Counted from the first letter of the stretch, positions 15,692-25,076 are shown. The stretch is 37,130 nt of DNA from Acidobacteriota bacterium (GCA_021827245.1 JAKAWN010000018.1:1-37130); one strand, 5' to 3'. Notes: a model not told the origin generated them from the letters alone. Program-made: numbers and translations.

Positions 15692-17231
15692 GATCTGCCT
15701 GCATCACCTGGTCTCGCCCGGAGTTTTCTGAATTTTCCCGGGCGAACTCGCTATGATGGCGGCTGTAAGCGAAATAGATCGTTAGCCCAATGACAAGCCA
15801 AATCGCGAATCTCAGCCAGGTTTCCACCGGCAGGCTTGCCATCAGGATAAGGCAACAAAGTACCGAAGCAATCGGGATCAGCGGAACCCAAGGAACACGA
15901 AAAGCGCGGCGGCGCTCCGGTTGTGTCCGGCGCAGGATTAGGACTCCAAGCGAAACCAACAAGAAAGCAAATAGCGTTCCGATATTCGAAAGGTCGGCGA
16001 GTGTCCCGATGTTGAAAATCCCCGCCGGGATGGCGACAAAGAATCCCGCCGTCCACGTGCTGATGTGCGGGGTGCGGAACTTCTTGTGGACCTTTGAAAA
16101 CGCTCGCGGAAGCAGGCCATCGCGTGACATGGCAAACCACACGCGTGCCTGGCCCAGTTGGAAGACCAGCAACGAACTCAGCATGCCCGTTAAAGCGCCG
16201 ATCGTCACCCAGCGTTCCACCCGGTGCAAACCGATCGCCGCCAGCGCGTTGGCTACGGGAGCGGCGTTGCGCAGCGACTGCCAGTTCTGAATTCCCGTCA
16301 GCACAATCGCAACCGAGCAGTAAAGAATCGTGCAGACGATCAGGGAAGCGATGATGCCAAAAGGAACGTCCTTCTGCGGATTCCGGCACTCCTCGGCGGC
16401 CGTGGAGACCGAATCAAATCCGATGTAAGTAAAAAAGACGATAGCTCCGCCGGTCAGCACACCCTGAAATCCGTTGGGCATAAACGGCGTCCAGTTAGAA
16501 GGATGGATGTGGCCGGAAGCCCAGCCTATGAAGATCAGAATGGCGAGGATCTTCACCGCGACCATGAAATTGTTGGCGCCGGCGCTTTCCCGAATTCCCA
16601 CCACTAGAATCACGGTGAGGATCATCACCACCACAAAGCCCGGCAGGTTGAAATAAGCTCCTGAGAAGTGGAGCGAAGAATTAAGCATGGGCTCGGAGAG
16701 CTTGGGTGGCAATTTGAGTCCGAAGTTCTGGAGCAGGCTGTCAAAGTAGGCGGAATAGCCGACAGCCACGGCCATGTTGCTCACCGCGTATTCCAGAATC
16801 AGGTCCCAGCCGATGATCCACGCTACAAGTTCGCCCAGCGTGGCGTAAGTGTAGGTGTAGGCGCTCCCTGCGATTGGAATCATAGAGGCCAGCTCTGCAT
16901 AGCACAGCCCCGCCAGCCCACAGACAATTGCCACGAGGAAGAATGAAAGTGCGATCGCCGGACCGGCACCCGGCCGCCCAGCCGTCCCGATGGCGTGGCT
17001 GCCATGCAGAACGACGCCCAGCAACGGTGCCGCCATCAATGAGTGATAATTCAGCTTCTGACCTGCCGCCGCGGTACCCGTCAGCACGAAGATGCCAGCG
17101 CCGATGATGGCCCCAATGCCCAGGGCCGTCAGCGACCACGGACCGAGGGTTTTGCGAAGCCGGTGCTCGGGCTCTTCGGCATCTGACAGCAGCTTGTCAA
17201 TGCTCTTGGTACGAAAAAATTGTGAGGCCAA
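15678..17231 (-). CDS. APC-family amino acid permease
   Basis: A 517-residue integral membrane protein with about 12-13 hydrophobic segments. The first has the APC consensus GIGAIIGAGIFVLTG, followed by YAELASMIPIAGSAYTY in helix three. It resembles the cationic amino acid transporter (CAT/YfnA) branch. It would import amino acids with a proton or by exchange across the inner membrane. The frame extends to TTG 17252, but TTG 17231 is preferred. AAAGGAG (17236-17242) lies 4 bases upstream and the protein then begins MASQFFRTKSIDKLLSDAEE, as relatives do. The stop overlaps the longest possible frame of the nuclease gene downstream. Confidence 0.9.
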   Translation of the reverse strand: MASQFFRTKSIDKLLSDAEEPEHRLRKTLGPWSLTALGIGAIIGAGIFVLTGTAAAGQKLNYHSLMAAPLLGVVLHGSHAIGTAGRPGAGPAIALSFFLVAIVCGLAGLCYAELASMIPIAGSAYTYTYATLGELVAWIIGWDLILEYAVSNMAVAVGYSAYFDSLLQNFGLKLPPKLSEPMLNSSLHFSGAYFNLPGFVVVMILTVILVVGIRESAGANNFMVAVKILAILIFIGWASGHIHPSNWTPFMPNGFQGVLTGGAIVFFTYIGFDSVSTAAEECRNPQKDVPFGIIASLIVCTILYCSVAIVLTGIQNWQSLRNAAPVANALAAIGLHRVERWVTIGALTGMLSSLLVFQLGQARVWFAMSRDGLLPRAFSKVHKKFRTPHISTWTAGFFVAIPAGIFNIGTLADLSNIGTLFAFLLVSLGVLILRRTQPERRRAFRVPWVPLIPIASVLCCLILMASLPVETWLRFAIWLVIGLTIYFAYSRHHSEFARENSENSGRDQVMQADLGEH

Positions 17232-17386
17232 GCCACTCCTTTGGATAGGCAATCAGCAGAGTTGGAGCGGCGAGCTTCGCCCGCCGTCCGTAGCAAGACT
17301 GAAACCGCTGACGATCACCGGGCACCGTTTTGGCAGCGACCGTGTTGTCCGCCAAACGCTTCGCGGCGCCACCCTAGACTGTCCTT

Positions 17387-17542
17387 CTACCGCCGGCCTG
17401 CCAGCCCAGGACCCTTCTTCTTGACCTTCGGCTTGAGAGAACCCCGTGGCTCCGTCTGTTTGGCTTCGGGTGGCTGCTTCTTGCGCGCCTCTCGCTTCAA
17501 CTTTTTCCGTTCAACTTTGTCTTTGACGTTCTTGGTGTTCAC
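17387..17542 (-). CDS. Small Lys/Arg-rich protein of 51 residues
   Basis: A GTG-started frame preceded by GCAGGAG at 7 bases. It encodes 51 residues beginning MNTKNVKDKVERKKLKREAR and ending KKKGPGLAGRR. About two fifths of the residues are Lys or Arg, there are no cysteines or aromatic residues, and the first third could form a charged helix. It is likely to bind nucleic acid or be disordered; I do not recognise a family. It lies 58 bases downstream of the TlpA-like gene and upstream of the permease, on the same strand. A good ribosome site, clean stop and operon-like position support it as a real gene, but homologues were not checked. Confidence 0.6.
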   Translation of the reverse strand: MNTKNVKDKVERKKLKREARKKQPPEAKQTEPRGSLKPKVKKKGPGLAGRR

Positions 17543-17600
17543 CTGTCTTCTCCTGCTTGTGCTTTGTAATCGTCCGATGACCGCTGCCTGTCCTGACTTT

Positions 17601-18122
17601 CTATCGCTCGCCGCTTTTCATTGCCGACAGAAGCTTCTGAGAGCCGTGCCATCCCACGATTTCGCGGACGATGATCCCCTTGCCATTGATGATGAGGACT
17701 GTGGGAATAAAGTATATGACAAATCTTTCAAACAGTGCTCGCTTTGGGTCCATCAGTACCATAAAGCCATAGTGGTGATCGTTCATGAACTTCTTGATTG
17801 TAACTTCATTCTCGTCATCCACCGCCAGAACAACCACGTCTTTATCCTTGTTCTGTTCGTAGATATTCTCAATTGTGGGCAATTCTGCCTTGCAGGGCAG
17901 GCACCAGGTCGCCCAAAAGCTCAATAGCACGGTCTTGCCCCGAAAATCGCTGAGACTGACTCGTTTCCCGGCGACGTCCCGCAAAGTAAAATCTCCCGCT
18001 GAGGTGCCTACAACACTTTCCTTGACACCTGCCAGGGCAGAAGGAACAGGCAGCAAGAAAGACACCACGCTTGCCATCGCAATCAATGTGCCAGCAAGGC
18101 ATGCAAAGTTTCGTTTTGCCAT
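17601..18122 (-). CDS. TlpA-like periplasmic thioredoxin
   Basis: A 173-residue protein with an N-terminal hydrophobic signal or anchor (about residues 6-31, ending VPSALAG). A thioredoxin-like domain of the AhpC-TSA/TlpA type follows: DFTLRDVAGKRVSLSDFRGK, then the active site FWATWCLPCKAELP (WCxxC) and the cis-Pro region YFIPTVLIING. Such proteins reduce disulfides outside the cytoplasm, for example in cytochrome c maturation. The frame opens as early as 18221 and overlaps the helicase gene. ATG 18122 is chosen because a signal peptide follows directly and GGAAGAG lies about 6 bases upstream. It is downstream of uvrD on the same strand. Confidence 0.85.
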   Translation of the reverse strand: MAKRNFACLAGTLIAMASVVSFLLPVPSALAGVKESVVGTSAGDFTLRDVAGKRVSLSDFRGKTVLLSFWATWCLPCKAELPTIENIYEQNKDKDVVVLAVDDENEVTIKKFMNDHHYGFMVLMDPKRALFERFVIYFIPTVLIINGKGIIVREIVGWHGSQKLLSAMKSGER

Positions 18123-18198
18123 GGCTGCTCTTCCAGGTTTTTCGGGGGGCCTGCCGCGCTTCATCCACCCACTTCGCTCGTCTGATGCCGAACGTTCT

Positions 18199-20436
18199 TC
18201 ACACCTTTTCGAGAGAGGCATAGCGTTCCACCAGTTTTTTTTGACCGTAGCCGGGAAAGCTGACGGTCAGCCTGGTATCGTCGCCTTCTCCTTCACAAGC
18301 CAGAACAATCCCGATGCCGTATTTTGGATGTCGGACCTTTGACCCCTGCCGCCAGCGAGGAGAGGCCGCAGGCCGGGAGCGCGGTATCGCCGGTTCCGAA
18401 CTCGAAAAATCACGCTTGCCTCCACGTTCGGAAATGAACCTTTCCACTCCAGCGGCGGAATTGACGGCGTTCCCCCAAGTCGTGCGCGTTTTTGGCGCAA
18501 ACATCGCAACATTGAGCGGCTCCAAAAGCTGAAATGGAATCTCGCTCAAGAAACGTGAAGGCTTCGTTCCCTCCGACGACTGCCGGCCGTAGGTCCGCCG
18601 CTCGCGAACCCAGGTGAGAACCAGCCGATCCTTGGCGCGCGTCATGCCAACATAACACAGCCTTCGTTCTTCTTCGAGTGCGGCATTGTCGTCAGCCGAT
18701 AGTTTGTGCGGAAAGAGCCCTTCTTCCATCCCTACCAGGAAAACCACAGAGAATTCCAGCCCCTTGGCACTGTGGAGCGTCATCAGCGTCACGCGGGCGC
18801 GCTCGTCGTAATTGTCAGCATCTGAAACCAACGCAGCGTGGTCGAGGAATTCCGCAAGCCGTTCCCCTCTCTCCTCAGCTTCCGCAGCCGCGTTCACCAG
18901 TTCGCGCAGATTTTCTATGCGGCCCTCGGCTGCCGGTGTCTTCTCTGCGTCCAGGATTTCCACGTATTGGGTCTGTTCGAGAATGGCGCGAAAGAATTCG
19001 CTGAGAGAAAGCCGGTCGCGGCCGGCAACAAGCCCGATGATTAGCGCGTGGAAGCTCTCGAGAGCTTTCAATGCCCGGTTTGAAATCATCTCGCTGCCGG
19101 CGGCAAGCGCCTGTTCCAGCGCCTGCCAGAGCGGCAGTTCTTTCTGCGTGGCATGTGCCTGCAATTGATCGACCGTGGTTTGCCCAATTCCCCGCGGCGG
19201 TGTATTGATAATGCGCAATATCGCGGAAGAATCGTAAAGATTGCTCGCCAAGCGCGCGTACGCAAGCGCGTCCTTGATCTCCGTACGGTCATAAAAACTC
19301 GTGCCGCCGACCACTCGGTATTCAATACGGCTTCTTCGCAGGGCTTCTTCCAGAACTCGCGACTGCGCATTGGTGCGGAATAGCACGCCGACGTTTTTCG
19401 CCGATCCCTCCTGCAGCGCCTTGGCAATTTCGGCGGCCACAAACCAACCCTCCTCATCCGCATTCCGCGCTTCGTAAAGGCCAACGCGCAATCCCGCACC
19501 GCGGTCGGTCCTCAGAGTTTTTCCCTTGCGTGCGATATTGTGGCTCACCACAGCCGTCGCCGCATCCAGAATCATTTGCGTTGAGCGGTAATTCTGCTCC
19601 AGGCGGATCATTGTGGTGCCGGGATAATCCTTGTCGAAATTCAGGATATTTTCAATGTCGGCCCCGCGCCAGCGGTAGATTGACTGGTCCTCGTCGCCCA
19701 CCGCGCAGATGTTCTGCTGGGCGCGCGTCAGTTGGCGGATCAGTTGATACTGAATGCGGTTGGTGTCCTGATACTCGTCAACCATGACGTACCGGAACCG
19801 CCTGTTGTATTCCTCTGCGATGTCGGTCGCATCATCGAACAGTGCGACGGTTTTGAGCAGCAGATCATCAAAATCGAGCGCATTCGATTGCCGCAGCATC
19901 TTTTCATAACGCTCGAACAGAACGGCCAAGTTGCGCGTGGAAGGATCGTAAGCCTCGCCCTGCATTCTTTCGGGCGTGACACCCCGATTCTTGGCGGCAC
20001 TGATGCGGGCGAGCACCGCTCGCGGTGAGGTGATCCAGTCGCTCAGTCCCAACTCTTGCCCTGCAAGCTTCACTGTCCGCTGCTGATCGTCTTCATCGTA
20101 AATGGTGAAATCGCGAGTGTATCCGAGGAGACCGATGTGGCGCCGGAGAACGCTGACGCAAAACGAATGGAAAGTGGAAATGTGCGGCCGAGCGCCGGTT
20201 CTTCCGCCCAGCAGCCCTGCCACACGGTCCTTCATCTGGTCGGCTGCCTTGTTCGTGAACGTCACGGCCAGAATATCCCCGGGAGGAACGCCACAAACCT
20301 CAATCAGATAAGCGATGCGATAGGTGATAACACGCGTCTTGCCGCTGCCCGCTCCCGCCAGTATCAGCAGCGGGCCGCCCGTGTGTTCCACAGCGGCGCG
20401 TTGCTGGGCATTAAGCTGGTCAAGTAAAGAAGTCAT
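18199..20436 (-). CDS. UvrD/PcrA-type superfamily 1 DNA helicase
   Basis: A 745-residue 3'-5' helicase with the SF1A motifs in order: LNAQQRAAVEH (Q motif), GAGSGKTR (motif I), DEYQDTN (II), GDEDQSIYRWRGAD (III), LEQNYRS (IV), TLMTLHSAKGLEF (V) and CYVGMTRAKDRL (VI). A C-terminal Tudor-like segment, GSKVRHPKYGIGIVL, is typical of PcrA/UvrD. It acts in nucleotide excision and mismatch repair and removes RecA from DNA. The frame opens at TTG 20499, but ATG 20436 (MTSLLDQLNAQQ) is where family members begin; its ribosome site is weak. A promoter candidate lies about 210 bases upstream. UvrD and PcrA cannot be told apart here. Confidence 0.95.
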   Translation of the reverse strand: MTSLLDQLNAQQRAAVEHTGGPLLILAGAGSGKTRVITYRIAYLIEVCGVPPGDILAVTFTNKAADQMKDRVAGLLGGRTGARPHISTFHSFCVSVLRRHIGLLGYTRDFTIYDEDDQQRTVKLAGQELGLSDWITSPRAVLARISAAKNRGVTPERMQGEAYDPSTRNLAVLFERYEKMLRQSNALDFDDLLLKTVALFDDATDIAEEYNRRFRYVMVDEYQDTNRIQYQLIRQLTRAQQNICAVGDEDQSIYRWRGADIENILNFDKDYPGTTMIRLEQNYRSTQMILDAATAVVSHNIARKGKTLRTDRGAGLRVGLYEARNADEEGWFVAAEIAKALQEGSAKNVGVLFRTNAQSRVLEEALRRSRIEYRVVGGTSFYDRTEIKDALAYARLASNLYDSSAILRIINTPPRGIGQTTVDQLQAHATQKELPLWQALEQALAAGSEMISNRALKALESFHALIIGLVAGRDRLSLSEFFRAILEQTQYVEILDAEKTPAAEGRIENLRELVNAAAEAEERGERLAEFLDHAALVSDADNYDERARVTLMTLHSAKGLEFSVVFLVGMEEGLFPHKLSADDNAALEEERRLCYVGMTRAKDRLVLTWVRERRTYGRQSSEGTKPSRFLSEIPFQLLEPLNVAMFAPKTRTTWGNAVNSAAGVERFISERGGKRDFSSSEPAIPRSRPAASPRWRQGSKVRHPKYGIGIVLACEGEGDDTRLTVSFPGYGQKKLVERYASLEKV

Positions 20437-20646
20437 GCCAGGTTCTTCAGGCAGGGCGCTGAGGCGGCGTTTGCCTCGCCGCCGGCCCCTGTTCTTCAAC
20501 CCTTGCGGCGAACATCGAACGCCGTTCTAAAGGCGGGAAAATATCCCCACCGTTCATCATATCCTACGCTGCGGTAGCAGGCCGCCACTCCAGCAGGGGC
20601 GTCAGCCGTATTCTGCGACGCGCCATCCGCGATATCCGAAGTCTCG

Positions 20647-20675
20647 ATTGTACACGATGAACCGCAGGCCATCAA
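20647..20675 (-). promoter_or_regulatory. Probable sigma-70 promoter for the helicase gene
   Basis: On the minus strand TTGATG (20675-20670) and TACAAT (20652-20647) are separated by exactly 17 bases. The surrounding 362 bases (20437-20798) hold no supportable gene. Between promoter and start is a GGCGGCG/CGCCGCC hairpin (20463-20483). Confidence 0.6.
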
Positions 20676-20798
20676 AAGATCACCTCTCGAGCAGCAACGC
20701 AGCGCGGCGCTGCCGCATACAAATCGGGACTTTGAGGCCTCCTCCTGAAGGCAAGGCTGGATTTTACACGCGGGAATGTGGGACGCGTCATCAGTAAG

Positions 20799-21395
20799 TC
20801 AGGCGATTCCCTGCAGGTACTGATTCACTTGCTCCACATCGAACGCTTCCGGATCAAACTTTTCGCCCAGCCATTCGGTCAGCTCTTCATGCCGCGGATG
20901 CTGGGGATCGGCGATTGCTTCCAGTAATTCTTCATAGCCCCCAATACCTCCGCAATCTTCGGGAGGGCAGGCGCCTGCGCCGGCAAAGCAAACCGCGCGG
21001 CTCGGTCCCTCCGGAGGGAGAATCTTTTCGACCTCGATCAGGTGCTGCCAGCTATCACCAAAATCATATTCGTAGTCGAAAGTCATCCCCTCCTGCGGAA
21101 CGACCCGGTTCAGCTTTGTCCTCCTCTCATCCTTGATTACTCTTCCGAAGATACCGCGTTCGGCGCGGGGCTTGCCGTAATCCACTCCGTCAATGGTAAA
21201 CATGTGCATGTGGCTGTTGGTCCAGCCCATAACCGCCTGCAACAGCGTGTGCAGACGATATAAGCTGACGTCAGCCGGCACTTGGAACCGTCTCCAGACC
21301 GACGGATCGGTGCCTTTCAGCGTTACTTTAAGCAGGTACACCGGTTGCTTCTTCTTCCTCACCAGAAAACTCCTTAGTTCCTTCAGCCAGGACAC
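20799..21395 (-). CDS. Plasmid pRiA4b ORF-3 family protein
   Basis: A 198-residue protein matching the pRiA4b ORF-3-like domain: VYLLKVTLKGTDPSVWRRFQVP at the start, LHTLLQAVMGWTNSHMHMF, then FDYEYDFGDSWQHLIEVEKI and the CxxEDCGGIGGYEEL stretch (residues about 138-158). The domain is often found in or beside transposons and plasmids, but its biochemical role is unknown. The start is GTG 21395, the only possible one because a TGA codon lies two codons upstream; the nearest purine-rich ribosome site (GGAGGGG) is about 15 bases away. No transposase or terminal repeat is visible around it, so it appears as an isolated chromosomal copy. Confidence 0.85.
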   Translation of the reverse strand: MSWLKELRSFLVRKKKQPVYLLKVTLKGTDPSVWRRFQVPADVSLYRLHTLLQAVMGWTNSHMHMFTIDGVDYGKPRAERGIFGRVIKDERRTKLNRVVPQEGMTFDYEYDFGDSWQHLIEVEKILPPEGPSRAVCFAGAGACPPEDCGGIGGYEELLEAIADPQHPRHEELTEWLGEKFDPEAFDVEQVNQYLQGIA

Positions 21396-21432
21396 GAAAT
21401 GTCACACTTTCCCCTCCGAGAGAATGTCAAGA

Positions 21433-24210
21433 TCAGAAATCATGTTCATTCATCAGTTGCCGGATCACGGCCGGATCGTCGAGCCGCGCCGAAGGCGGCA
21501 GTGGCTGGTGGTGGCTTGCATAATAATCCGGGTCGCGCGCTTTTGCGGGATCAAAGATGCGAGAATCCTCTGGAAGCGCGGTGTAAGGGGTGAAATCCGG
21601 ATGGTCGGTAAAGCAAGAGGCAAGGCTGGTGGCTGCCGCGTCATACTGGTTGATGGGCGGAAGGCCGAAGATCAGGTCAAATGTTTTCAAAATGCTGAGC
21701 ATGCTTTCATGAACGTGTGAAACGCCCCGCCGCGAATAGGGACTGATTACCAGCAGCAGGCTGCGGTGAGCGTCAACGTGGTCCTGGCCGTCCTGCGCGT
21801 CATCTTCGGTGACAAAGATGGCCATATTCTGCCAGAACGGGCTGTGGGAGAAGAGCTGCACCATCTTGCCCAGCGCCAGGTCATTGTCCGCCACGTAAGA
21901 GGCGCGGTAAGGGTAGCCGTCCTTGGGATGCGGCTTTGCCGTGTGGTCATTGGGTAACCAGATGTAGATAAATTGCGGCAGCGGCTCTTTGCCACTCAGA
22001 TAGCGCGTGTCGAATTCATGCTTGAATTGTTCAAAGCGATACTGGTCCGGGATGGAGGTGTTGAAAGTAGGGTACGTGTGCGATGTGTTCACGAACAAGA
22101 CCTCTGGCATCGGCACGTTTGTCGATTCGCGTACGCCTGTGGGTTCGGTTCCCCCTCCTTCTGCTTCCCCCGCCAGTTCAAGGCCCTCTCCGTAATTACG
22201 GAAAGTGATGCCATGGCTCGACAGATGTTCCCAAAGCGAACCTGTTTGCAGGTAGTCCTCAGGAGCGGGTGACGTGCTTCCGATCTCCAGCCGCCCGGGC
22301 GCATTCTGGTCGGGCTCGAAGCTGAACTCGCCCCCATAAGCAGCCGGCCATGCGGATTCGACCACGGTGTTCGGATAGTTCGCCACCAGCCAGCGGTGGC
22401 CATCCACCGAAACATCGGAATCCACATAATAGTTGTCGCTCACGCCAAAACGTTCGGCCAGGGCGTGCTCATTGGGCGTGACGCGGACATGCTTGTAGGT
22501 CGGTTCACCATTTCCGCTGACCGTTGCATCATCGCCATAATTCGCCAGCTCCGGATCGCCGTTCACCTTCTCGCCGCCCACTGACTTGAGATCGCCGAAA
22601 ATCTGGTCAAACGTGCGGTTCTCTTTAACGATAAAGACGACATACATGATTTTAGAACTCACATGACCCGCCGGCGGAACAGGGAAATCAGCCTGCCGCG
22701 CCGGTTCCTGCTGCGGAATGAAGCCATTATTGTGGAGAACTTGCTGCGTTAGCGCGTGGAGCTCCGACGTCTTCGGCGCCGGCATGATCGAAATCACGCC
22801 TTGGGTGATGTCGCCGATGTAATCTCCCGCTGGGCCTTCATGGAAATCTGGACCACCGTTGGGCCCGGCGCCAAAACCTTTGGCGTTGTCAATATAAAGA
22901 GTCCGGCCCTCCGGGCTCACTGCCACGCGGGCGGGAAACCACCCCGTGGGAATGTAGCCCAGTACCTTTTCCTGCTTTGTATCAATCACCGCCAGCGCGT
23001 TGATCCCCGCACAGGCAACGTAGAGACGGCTTCCATGAGGACTCAGCGCAAGACCGAAAGGCAGCAGGCCGCGCAATCCGGCAACACTTTTAGCCGGCTG
23101 CAGAATGAGTGTTTTTTCCACCGTACCCGTGTGCGCGTCCAGAATGCTGATGCTGTCCTGGGCGGAGTTACTCACATAGATTTTGTCCCGGCCTGCCACA
23201 ACCGCTCCGGGGCTCGATCCTCCGATCGATTGGGGTCCGACCGGAAGGCCGGTCCGGACTCTCGCTTTCACCTCGGGATGGGCGGGGTTTGCTACATCGA
23301 GGACATAAACCGAATTGGACTGCGGAACGTTCGGGCTGCCGAGTCCGGGGATTTTTTTGCCCTGCACCACCGTTCCGTCCGCAGCCTGCCTGGAGGGGTA
23401 GCCGAAGGGTGGGAAACGGAGACCGGTGTGCAAGGGGTCTTTCGGGTTGTAACCGGGGACCAGCGAATACCGGAACGTCCCGACGTTCGAGACGTAAGCC
23501 GTCTTGCCATCGGGCGAAAGGGCCAGCCCGAAAGGCAACCGCCCCACGCGCACGCTGGCGATCATCCGGAGCGACTGCGTGTTGAAAACCACCATGCGGA
23601 AATAGGCCAGGTCCAGCGCGTAAAGATACTTGCCGTCCGGCGAAAGCTTCAGGTCACCCGCCAGGCTGTAGCGGTAATTCTCCCTGTGGTACCGGCCGTT
23701 CAGGTTGAGCGTGCCGAGTTCGCGCCGCGTCTTCAGGTCAAAGATGCCGATTTTGCCGTTGTTGCCTTCGGAAAGATAAAGGGTGCGATTGTTCGGGGCG
23801 ATGGCCACGCCCAGATAAACGCTCCTGGGATCAGTCTCGGAGTTTATTGGCGGATATCCCGGGGGAATTTGCCGCACCTCTGGTTTGTTGCTGGAAAGAT
23901 CCGAGATAATGGACACCGAAAACGGCCAGGTACCGTTGTTGGAGGTCACCAGCATCTTGCCGTCGGGGCTGAGCGCCATGCCATAAGGGTGCGGTGCAAC
24001 TTTAACCTGCACTCCCTGCGGCGTAATCAGCCGCCCGTTGGGAAGAATCGAGGTTCCCCCCGGAACGATCTCAGTGGGCCGATTACCCGCCGGCGCGCCA
24101 AGCTCAGCGACACGAGCCGGACGCTTTGCGCAACTTGAAACGAAGACAAACGATGAGAAGACAAAGACAAGAACAGCGAAGCGGACCTCCGAAGCCTCAT
24201 TGACTGGCAC
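21433..24210 (-). CDS. Lipoprotein with YVTN-type beta-propeller fused to a phosphoesterase domain
   Basis: A 925-residue protein with a lipoprotein signal peptide (FVSSCAK lipobox, Cys about residue 27). Residues about 50-480 form a seven-bladed-type propeller with repeated units such as GMALSPDGKMLVTSN, KLSPDGKYLYALD, LALSPDGKTAYVSN and VAVSPEGRTLYIDN. The C-terminal half (about 520-880) is an alkaline-phosphatase-fold phosphoesterase: VVFIVKENRTFDQIFGDL, DVSVDGHRWLVANYP, YIWLPNDHT and FVTEDDAQDGQDHVDAHRS. It resembles acid phosphatase/phospholipase C-like enzymes. It probably cleaves phosphate esters at the cell surface; substrate unknown. GTG start with GGGAGA about 7 bases upstream. Long open frames on the other strand are shadows. 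Confidence 0.88.
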   Translation of the reverse strand: MPVNEASEVRFAVLVFVFSSFVFVSSCAKRPARVAELGAPAGNRPTEIVPGGTSILPNGRLITPQGVQVKVAPHPYGMALSPDGKMLVTSNNGTWPFSVSIISDLSSNKPEVRQIPPGYPPINSETDPRSVYLGVAIAPNNRTLYLSEGNNGKIGIFDLKTRRELGTLNLNGRYHRENYRYSLAGDLKLSPDGKYLYALDLAYFRMVVFNTQSLRMIASVRVGRLPFGLALSPDGKTAYVSNVGTFRYSLVPGYNPKDPLHTGLRFPPFGYPSRQAADGTVVQGKKIPGLGSPNVPQSNSVYVLDVANPAHPEVKARVRTGLPVGPQSIGGSSPGAVVAGRDKIYVSNSAQDSISILDAHTGTVEKTLILQPAKSVAGLRGLLPFGLALSPHGSRLYVACAGINALAVIDTKQEKVLGYIPTGWFPARVAVSPEGRTLYIDNAKGFGAGPNGGPDFHEGPAGDYIGDITQGVISIMPAPKTSELHALTQQVLHNNGFIPQQEPARQADFPVPPAGHVSSKIMYVVFIVKENRTFDQIFGDLKSVGGEKVNGDPELANYGDDATVSGNGEPTYKHVRVTPNEHALAERFGVSDNYYVDSDVSVDGHRWLVANYPNTVVESAWPAAYGGEFSFEPDQNAPGRLEIGSTSPAPEDYLQTGSLWEHLSSHGITFRNYGEGLELAGEAEGGGTEPTGVRESTNVPMPEVLFVNTSHTYPTFNTSIPDQYRFEQFKHEFDTRYLSGKEPLPQFIYIWLPNDHTAKPHPKDGYPYRASYVADNDLALGKMVQLFSHSPFWQNMAIFVTEDDAQDGQDHVDAHRSLLLVISPYSRRGVSHVHESMLSILKTFDLIFGLPPINQYDAAATSLASCFTDHPDFTPYTALPEDSRIFDPAKARDPDYYASHHQPLPPSARLDDPAVIRQLMNEHDF

Positions 24211-24397
24211 GGCTGGTTCTCCCGTTATGGAAAATTAAGAACTGACAGGTCTGGCATGACATGGCGCCCCAAAGATCGCGATTCCTGCGTGGGAATCCTG
24301 CCTGTGGAAGAACAATCACTATAGCAATTGTTCCCCGGGAAGTGCATCGGCAATGCGAGATGGATGACCTCGAGCACCCGAGTTTTTGCGTGAGAGT

Positions 24398-24943
24398 TCA
24401 TTGGCGCTGCTTCATCACTCGAAGCCTGCAGAAGATATTCCGAGCCGGAAACATCCAGGCCATATGTTTCTCATAAAAGTCTGGCGACAATGCTGCGCAA
24501 AGGCGCCCGAGGTTATCGAGCAGGAGGTTACCCCCAAATGTCAGGCGCCGCTCAAGAATCTCAAAGCCGCCCGCCCCATAAGTAAAGTTTTCGAAGGTGT
24601 CGCGCACAAAGTAATCGAAGCTGTGAAGACCCAGGTGGAAAAGGTGGGTGGGATCAGTATAGGAATCAGGAGAGCTGTAATGCGGTGTTACCGCTATCAC
24701 CTCGGCGCCAGACTTCGCAACACGGTGGACTTCCTTCATGGCCGCCAGGATGTCCTTCTGATGCTCAAGAAAGTGCGAAACGTAGATTCGGTCTGCGCAA
24801 TCCGACCGCAGAGGCCACGGAAAATGGCCAAGCTCGCAGCGAATGTCTGCGCTGGAACCCTTCTCGCGATCCAGCCCGATGGCTCCGGGTTCCTGCTTGT
24901 TCGTTCCGCATCCGATGTCGAGGATCAGCATGGATTGGGACAT
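24398..24943 (-). CDS. Class I SAM-dependent methyltransferase
   Basis: A 181-residue protein. Motif I is LILDIGCGTNK (residues 6-16), followed by an acidic strand end (IGLDRE), motif-IV-like ADRIYVSHFLEH and a post-motif helix AAMKEVHRVAKSGAEVIAVTPHY. The layout matches Methyltransf_11-type enzymes that modify small molecules or lipids. The target is not evident. AAGGA directly abuts the first ATG (24943), so Met5 (24931) is an alternative start. It is separated from the propeller-phosphoesterase gene by 187 bases, which hold two small inverted repeats (GATTCC/GGAATC near 24281 and GAACAAT/ATTGTTC near 24309). Confidence 0.85.
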   Translation of the reverse strand: MSQSMLILDIGCGTNKQEPGAIGLDREKGSSADIRCELGHFPWPLRSDCADRIYVSHFLEHQKDILAAMKEVHRVAKSGAEVIAVTPHYSSPDSYTDPTHLFHLGLHSFDYFVRDTFENFTYGAGGFEILERRLTFGGNLLLDNLGRLCAALSPDFYEKHMAWMFPARNIFCRLRVMKQRQ

Positions 24944-25076
24944 TCCTTACCGTTCCGCCATCCGATGATAACATCCCCGTCAGATATTCCGGCACGCGCA
25001 CCCGCCTTTTCTTTGGCCGTCGGAGCTTTTTGCAGGAGGCCGCCGGTCTTGCAGATTTCAGAAAGAGCCATTAGCG

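Noticed and set aside
17241..17927. Plus-strand frame of 228 codons
   Set aside because: It opposes the thioredoxin and the small basic gene and has no recognisable domain or start signal.
20463..20483. GGCGGCG/CGCCGCC hairpin as a terminator before the helicase
   Set aside because: There is no U-tract and it lies between promoter and start codon; it may be a chance GC dyad or a repeat fragment.
22756..24138. Long plus-strand frame (460 codons) opposite the propeller-phosphoesterase
   Set aside because: It is a shadow of a well-supported gene with clear domains on the other strand.
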